Assembly: GCA_944380845.1 (NCBI GenBank)
Contig: CALWIU010000042.1
Location: 1 to 64,000, forward strand
Source: an uncultured Clostridia bacterium
Lineage (GTDB): Bacteria > Bacillota > Clostridia > Oscillospirales > Acutalibacteraceae
Direction of reading: 5' to 3'
DNA length: 64,000 bases
The notes under the pieces are model-generated. The model saw only the letters and a program-made list of their open reading frames with translations. It did no database searches and was not told the DNA's origin. Positions within the stretch are counted from its first letter, which is position 1; every line of letters begins with the position of its first letter. This document shows positions 63,615-64,000 of this stretch, piece by piece. Position numbers and translations under genes: made by a program.

Positions 63615-64000
63615 TCAAAGGAGACTTTCCAGCCCAACGGCAACGCGTAAAATCAGGCGTGCGTCAGAACTGTTTAATTTGCCGTCACCGTTTGCATCAG
63701 CAATCCGGCGAACCGCTTCTGATAAATCTTCAAGACCAACCGCCGCACGAAGCGCCAGCCGGGCGTCGGTGCTGGTTATTTTCCCATCGCCATTTACATC
63801 CCCGGTGGACGGCGAAACCGGCTCACTCGGCTCCTCAGAAGGTTGCGTCGTATTTTCTCCGGTTGTCGGTTCATCTGAAGGTTCCTCCGGCTCTTCGGGG
63901 GTGGAAGGTGTTTCCTCACGAACATCAGCGGAAAAATAGTCGATCTTCCAAATTCTTTCGCCTTCAACGGAACGAATTCCACCCGTCAATTCAAAAAGGA
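63615..64000 (-). CDS. Dockerin-bearing protein, C-terminal part (cut by window)
   Basis: The last 128 or so residues of a longer protein; the frame stays open to the window edge. A Pro/Glu/Thr/Ser-rich linker of about 40 residues is followed by two duplicated calcium loops, DVNGDGKITSTD and DANGDGKLNSSD, each with the helix DARLxLRxAVGLE. This is a type I dockerin layout, which docks on a cohesin of a scaffoldin. The catalytic part lies outside the window. A free extracellular enzyme with a dockerin is most likely. Confidence 0.85.
   Translation of the reverse strand, partial: LFELTGGIRSVEGERIWKIDYFSADVREETPSTPEEPEEPSDEPTTGENTTQPSEEPSEPVSPSTGDVNGDGKITSTDARLALRAAVGLEDLSEAVRRIADANGDGKLNSSDARLILRVAVGLESLL

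Overview
The window looks like a chromosome segment from a spore-forming, low-to-mid GC Gram-positive anaerobe of the class Clostridia, most like the Oscillospiraceae/Ruminococcaceae. The grounds are the sporulation genes (yqfC-yqfD, ylbJ, gerW/ytfJ, a spoIVFB-type M50 protease, dacF), Firmicutes-type gene order, Gram-positive GalT type 2 and CdaA/CdaR, and a duplicated dockerin domain at the right edge. No phage, insertion sequence, CRISPR array or rRNA was seen. One tRNA (Thr, GGT) is present. Nearly all genes lie on the minus strand.

Right-to-left along the minus strand, positions 34966 to 9043 form one almost unbroken co-directional run: cdaA-cdaR, an FG-GAP-like lipoprotein, a response regulator and sensor kinase, DUF1385, prmC, an M50 protease, scpA-scpB, DUF2953, gerW, dacF, rluB, yicC, remA, gmk, rpoZ, priA, def, fmt, a Zn protease, rsmB, rlmN, prpC, prkC and rsgA. 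It couples cell-wall and second-messenger signalling with chromosome segregation, translation initiation and rRNA modification. A second cluster (7923 to 3170) is yqfC-yqfD-phoH-ybeY-era-recO, with ylbJ divergent. The left edge holds two transporters with their own promoters: a GPH sugar symporter and a PutP-type Na+ symporter cut by the window edge.

From 34967 to 64000 the content is more mixed. ispF, an aspartate-type aminotransferase and asnS are followed by a divergent NUDIX gene and a ferrous-iron operon (two feoA, feoB, a Cys-rich partner) with three copies of a TTAG-N6-CTAA operator. Then come a GH51 arabinofuranosidase, mfd, pth, a GH5 endoglycoceramidase-like enzyme beside tRNA-Thr, a lipid kinase, an rRNA methyltransferase, and mgtE with a long structured leader. 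A likely spoIVFA-spoIVFB pair converges on a GH13-lipase-galT operon.

The right end is the accessory part: a 42-residue ORF with a consensus promoter and strong terminator, a two-gene unit (740-residue putative glycoside hydrolase plus a ceramidase-fold protein), and the dockerin end of a protein that leaves the window. The most interesting points are the small hydrophobic ORF, the mgtE leader, the iron promoter nested in a terminator, and the possible glycolipid-degrading set. Several starts were moved from the longest open frame to an internal codon with a clear ribosome binding site (RBS); each case is stated in its entry.
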